Source of the DNA: Aplidium turbinatum
Lineage: Eukaryota; Chordata; Ascidiacea; Aplousobranchia; Polyclinidae
Assembly (NCBI GenBank): GCA_918807975.1
Contig: OU964918.1
Location: forward strand, 22,552,477 to 22,616,476
DNA length: 64,000 nt
Reading direction: 5' to 3'
The translations under genes were made by a program, and so were the position numbers. Of this stretch, positions 61,864 to 64,000 are shown piece by piece (position 1 is the stretch's first letter; each line of letters begins with the position of its first letter). The notes under the pieces are model-generated. The model searched no databases, was not told where the DNA came from, and saw nothing but the letters and a program-made list of their open reading frames with translations.

Positions 61864-62503
61864 CACTGGTGTACACGATTTTTGCTCTATGAACTTTGAA
61901 AACTGATTTAGAGTAATTTTGGGGTGCTGAATCCGAATCTGCCCTCAGACTTATCCTATTACGTCAGGTATGTGAGATATGATGACAGCAAATTGTTACT
62001 TTTGTCGAAAGTGGAAGATTTGACGTTGCGTTTATTGCACATACATATTTTGCTATAGGCAGAAATCCAGGCCATGTCGTGCATAAGTAGCTGAAATACA
62101 CCAAATATAAATTTTGATACCAATTTGTTTTCTAAGCAACATTATTAAGCATGCAGTAGTAACAATCTAAAAGGGAGGCTAAAAGTATAACTGACCCCCC
62201 CCCGTCAAAGGTTTGCATGAAACCACAAAGGATTAAGTAGGCTTGTGGCAATGCTTGTACAGTAACCTTACTTAGGCTGTTTTGGTCTGTCTAACACTAA
62301 CCATTCGTTATAGCACTGCATATGTTGGTGGTGAACGCAATGCCAAATCTTCCACTTTTGACAAAAGTAACCATTTGTTGTTATCATATCTCACAAACCT
62401 GACGTGATCTGAGGTTAGATTCGGATTCAGCTCTGCAAAATTACTCTAAATCAGTCTTCAAAGTTCATGGAGCAAAAAATAATTCTTTTTTTGTTTACCA
62501 GTG
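61864..62503. mobile_element. Palindromic MITE, TAA TSD (Harbinger-type), copy 2
   Basis: TAA at 61861-61863 and 62504-62506; ends CACTGGTGTACACG and a TGTTTACCAGTG terminus. Same order of internal segments as 32748-33402 throughout. Confidence 0.85.
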
Positions 62504-62516
62504 TAATATATGGATT

Positions 62517-63358
62517 ATGCCTGCATTGTGCTTGGGCATGTTGAATGTTGATGAAGACTTGCAGTTTTTGTCAGTCGGGAAATTATGTCATTCAAGGTGG
62601 CTAACACTTGCTTGTAGACTATTTCGTAAATACACTCATGCAATCAACCCTTCCAAAAGTTTCATGAACTTGTCTGAGTACTGCATCAAGGTTTGCTTCC
62701 CACCTTGGTTTGAAATAAAACACCACAATTCATTATCTGATGGGTCAAAAAACTTCTTCAACATGTTGCAAAGAAATCTTCCCAAGCCAAGAAGTAAAAG
62801 ATTTCCAAGAAGGTTTTGGAATGCAATGCATTATTTGCTCACTCTGAAAATGTCATTGTTGGAATGCTAGGTGATGAAGACTGTCAAGTTAGAAAAGCAG
62901 CAGGCCAACAAATCTATTCCTTAGGTGCACAAGCACAGGAAAAGCAAAGCAAGAATCATGTTGGCTCCTCACAAAAAGCAGAAGATGAAAATCGAAAGCT
63001 GAGAAAGGAAATTTCACCAGCCGTGCCACCTGCAATATGCAGATTTCTTGTGCCACAGCTTAATACTAAAGCAAAATCATACCACCAACTTGTGAAGCTT
63101 GGCACAGTTCATAAGTCTGAGCCACCTATCATGAGATCGCTAGCAGATCAACAGCTTGACAATGTCATTGACGAACCTCTGCGGCTGGATTATCCTTGCC
63201 GCAACCAAGCAGTGGAGTGTCACGTTAAGCTAGTGACTGTTAAAGCAAGCTTATATGCTGTAGGTTTTGAAAGAAGGGATGGACTGATTCGTCAGAAGGT
63301 GCGATCTCGTCAACTTATGAAAGAATTCAACAGCAAGAAGGAATTCCCACTAGATTGA
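62517..63358 (+). pseudogene. Element F protein, C-terminal part (RWLT / QAVE..VKLVT family)
   Basis: Two overlapping frames give GKLCHSRWLTLACRLFRKYT, NPSKSFMNLSEYCIKVCFPP, WNAMHYLLTLK / ALFAHSENVIVGMLGDEDCQ, EPPIMRSLADQQLDNV and DYPCRNQAVECHVKLVT, ending GLIRQKVRSRQLMKEF. I recognise this as a protein family repeated in many invertebrate genomes (GKL.HSRWLT...PS..L..LV.F....Y.P.WF.IK...AHPEN...ML.D...VR...Q..E..V K.VTEA......R.G.I...L.SR). A frame change occurs near 62830. Its exact transposon class is unknown to me. Confidence 0.6.
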
Positions 63359-64000
63359 CATGTTCACCTTTTTGTGCTGGTTGCTAAAGTCTCAATGTAG
63401 TACAGGTAGTCTAGCACATGCAGCAGTATGGAGTATATCAATCTGTGTGCTGGTATTTCCTTGACAATGATTTCATGGCAGATCACAGTCTACCCATCAC
63501 CAATTATGTCTACTAATTACAGTATTTGTTTTATGCACCTACACTTTGAACAGTCCAGTTAGTAACCCCCAGGTCGTGCAGTAAAGTTGTTACTTGCTAC
63601 TGTGTGTGTACATGACACGAGCACTATATTGTATTTCCAGTCACACTACTGTACCGTTAGACCACTGCCTACATGCTCTCGATTAACCCTTGTATTCTCT
63701 ACATCATGTGTAGTGTGTACCATATATTATGCATACCATGCTGTATATTTATTGCAAATGCAATAAGCAAAAGTATCCAAGTCATCTGTGACCTGCATCA
63801 ACATAATAGGTTGATGCTGCATATTATGCAGTACAGTATGTGCATTTACCCATTACCTTGTGCCTGCGCTACCGTTTTGTCCAAAACATTGTCAAATATA
63901 CGCTTTTTGTCATAACTTTTTTTCTAGTGAAATTAAGGCAAAAAATCCTCATAGAGCAGATAAAAACATTATGATTCTGCATCATTTGATACCAAACTCA
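63359..64000. other. Element F downstream region
   Basis: AT-rich, no open frame of note and no repeat pair; presumably the 3' part of element F. Confidence 0.4.

Larger units (their letters stand above)
60183..64000 (+). mobile_element. Element D2, left part; right end outside window
   Basis: Begins TAGGGTGCGGCTGATGCC, identical to the D1 terminus, and matches D1's right end in inverted order up to about 61680. It is inserted in the pogo-like element. Element F interrupts it at 61679. Codes on the + strand (61303-61590). Confidence 0.8.
61679..64000 (+). mobile_element. Element F: TAGGGTGCGTCGTGTGCC end; right end outside window
   Basis: TAGGGTGCGTCGTGTGCCCC starts inside the D2 coding sequence just after codons for ..NEPCT. 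The terminus resembles D's TIR (TAGGGTGCG) but then diverges. Codes on the + strand at 62517-63358. Contains the TAA-flanked MITE 61864-62503. The D2 sequence that should follow never resumes, so F extends past 64000. Confidence 0.65.

Overview
The window is a repeat-dominated stretch of an animal genome, almost certainly an invertebrate. The overall sequence is AT-rich, exons are tiny, introns are large, and terminal-inverted-repeat (TIR) DNA transposons, LINEs, tRNA-derived SINEs and Penelope-like (PLE) fragments are inserted into one another. I cannot name the species. The only host gene I can support is on the + strand between 47,974 and 52,479: three exons whose reading phases join exactly, matching the region around the start of the HSA domain of an EP400/domino-type SWR1-class chromatin remodeller. 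The ATPase exons are not in the window. No retrovirus-like, LTR or Polinton element was recognised.

Layout. 1-6,110: an R2/NeSL-type LINE on the minus strand (zinc fingers, reverse transcriptase with YADD, CCHC motif before the endonuclease), split by a 384-bp TIR element with an 11-bp target duplication. 6,229-7,705: a fold-back element carrying a textbook type I hammerhead ribozyme, then a 31-bp minisatellite and a two-copy 162-bp tandem. 7,936-10,835: a hAT fragment, then a minus-strand PLE with two hammerhead-like cores and a GIY-YIG domain, itself split by a SINE. 11,110-15,660: hAT-type MITEs and SINE copies. 16,178-23,620: a five-deep nest of transposons inside a transposon-borne gene. 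24,995-31,846: a 6.85-kb element with about 430-450-bp TIRs, a degenerate single-gene transposase candidate and four younger insertions. 31,967-41,240: another large nest with an RTE-type LINE, a hAT with a ZMYM1-like transposase, and two transposons at the same 8-bp target. 41,350-47,393: an 820-bp element inflated to 6 kb by two hATs, one of which holds a rearranged mariner. 48,321-50,968: a hAT in the EP400-like intron containing a LINE tail and a second hAT. 53,280-57,326: a second PLE copy and another GCCGAATC-family element. 57,487-64,000: a pogo-like DDE_1 transposon broken by a hAT MITE and by larger elements that run off the window.

Many boundaries are supported by direct target duplications (TSDs) read by eye, and several by paralogous empty sites inside the same window, which allows relative ages to be ordered. 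TIR, TSD and family statements come from reading the sequence and from remembered family signatures; no alignment or database search was run.
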